This document shows, piece after piece, positions 63,816 to 64,000 of a stretch of 64,000 nt of DNA; the first letter of the stretch is position 1, and every line of letters begins with the position of its first letter. Under the pieces are notes generated by a model that saw nothing but the letters and a program-made list of their open reading frames with translations, was not told the DNA's origin and did no database searches. Location: the NCBI RefSeq assembly GCF_900103175.1, contig NZ_FNLF01000002.1, positions 558,001 through 622,000 of the forward strand. The letters run 5' to 3'. Position numbers and translations under genes: made by a program. The stretch comes from Tsukamurella pulmonis. GTDB lineage: Bacteria > Actinomycetota > Actinomycetes > Mycobacteriales > Mycobacteriaceae.

Positions 63816-64000
63816 TCCCGTTCGCGCACGCGCCCCAGGAGAGGCGTCTTCAGTGAGGCAGATCTGAGGGCAACATCGTCCGGACTAATGACGGTTTGGC
63901 GATCGCACCGAGCCGCAACAAACCTGACTCTCATCGTTCGTGGACGATGATAGCGGGATTCTGTGGTGTAATCGAATCGTCACGAAGAATTCCCGGGTCA
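63816..64000. promoter_or_regulatory. Leader and promoter region of the split esterase gene
   Basis: No ORF. It contains the CmtR-like operator at 63944-63975 and, on the minus strand, about 125 nt of untranslated leader before the esterase start. Confidence 0.5.
63944..63975. promoter_or_regulatory. Second CmtR-like operator
   Basis: ACGATGATA (63944-63952), 12-nt spacer of different sequence, GGTGTAATCGA (63965-63975): both arms and the spacing equal those in front of cmtR. TATCAT on the minus strand could be the -10 for the split esterase. Confidence 0.65.

Overview
The window is high-GC actinobacterial DNA. From 1 to about 38.8 kb the gene order follows the Mycobacterium tuberculosis Rv3659c-Rv3680 neighbourhood, inverted: paired ArsA-like ATPases, DUF4177, RidA, MBL-fold protein, CRP/GlxR regulator, small membrane protein, nth, TlpA-like thioredoxin, NUDIX, marP, EphE-like hydrolase, Act-holin-like protein, acsA, dppABCD, a Fic-like protein, HAD phosphatase, ssd and tadA. 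Together with mycothiol-type proteins this points to Mycobacteriales. A Tsukamurella-like genus is my inference, not something the sequence proves.

Region 1 (1-10,080) is the conserved block: a translationally coupled DUF4177-RidA-MBL set, a PrpF-like isomerase, glxR with a candidate CRP-type site upstream, and the overlapping nth-tlpA-nudix-marP operon. Region 2 (10,081-27,100) interrupts the mycobacterial synteny. It holds nhaA, an MHS-type MFS transporter, one giant gene of 10.3 kb encoding a secreted Ala-rich, probably coiled-coil protein of 3,437 residues, a mug-type DNA glycosylase, a SnoaL-like protein and a three-gene ABC-2 exporter. The giant gene carries a tandem 1,512-bp duplication plus an older repeat pair at the same 1,512-bp distance. 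Region 3 (27,101-38,826) returns to synteny: acsA, a dipeptide ABC importer, the degenerate Fic protein, an intergenic region whose position and promoter suggest the Ms1/MTS2823 6S-like RNA, HAD phosphatase, ssd, and tadA.

At about 38,827 tadA loses its C-terminal end, and everything after it is accessory. Region 4 (38,827-49,560) contains an XRE-ImmA/IrrE cassette with two unrecognised partner genes, an alkaline phosphatase whose signal-peptide region was removed by an ISL3-family element, a small ABM-monooxygenase/GlxA-like regulator pair, a tRNA 3'-end fragment, a second broken ISL3 element and an IS110 transposase.

Region 5 (49,588-56,900) is a compact stress cluster. A leftward operon (MMPL transporter, DUF2892 protein, DsbA/mycothiol-type oxidoreductase, FCSD/SQR-like flavoprotein) faces a rightward DUF302-CstR/CsoR-like pair. 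Two near-identical C-tract/G-tract operators lie between them. The regulator keeps both sensor cysteines but lacks the copper-ligand histidine of CsoR, which suggests persulfide sensing. A DHA2-type MFS exporter follows.

Region 6 (56,387-64,000) is a metal-resistance operon, cmtR - P1B-ATPase - lspA, all overlapping by 4 bp. Next to it is an alpha/beta-hydrolase gene cut in two by a complete IS21-family element with a 6-bp target duplication; removing the element restores the reading frame exactly. The same 32-bp operator-like sequence lies in front of cmtR and in front of the split hydrolase, so both are probably CmtR-controlled.
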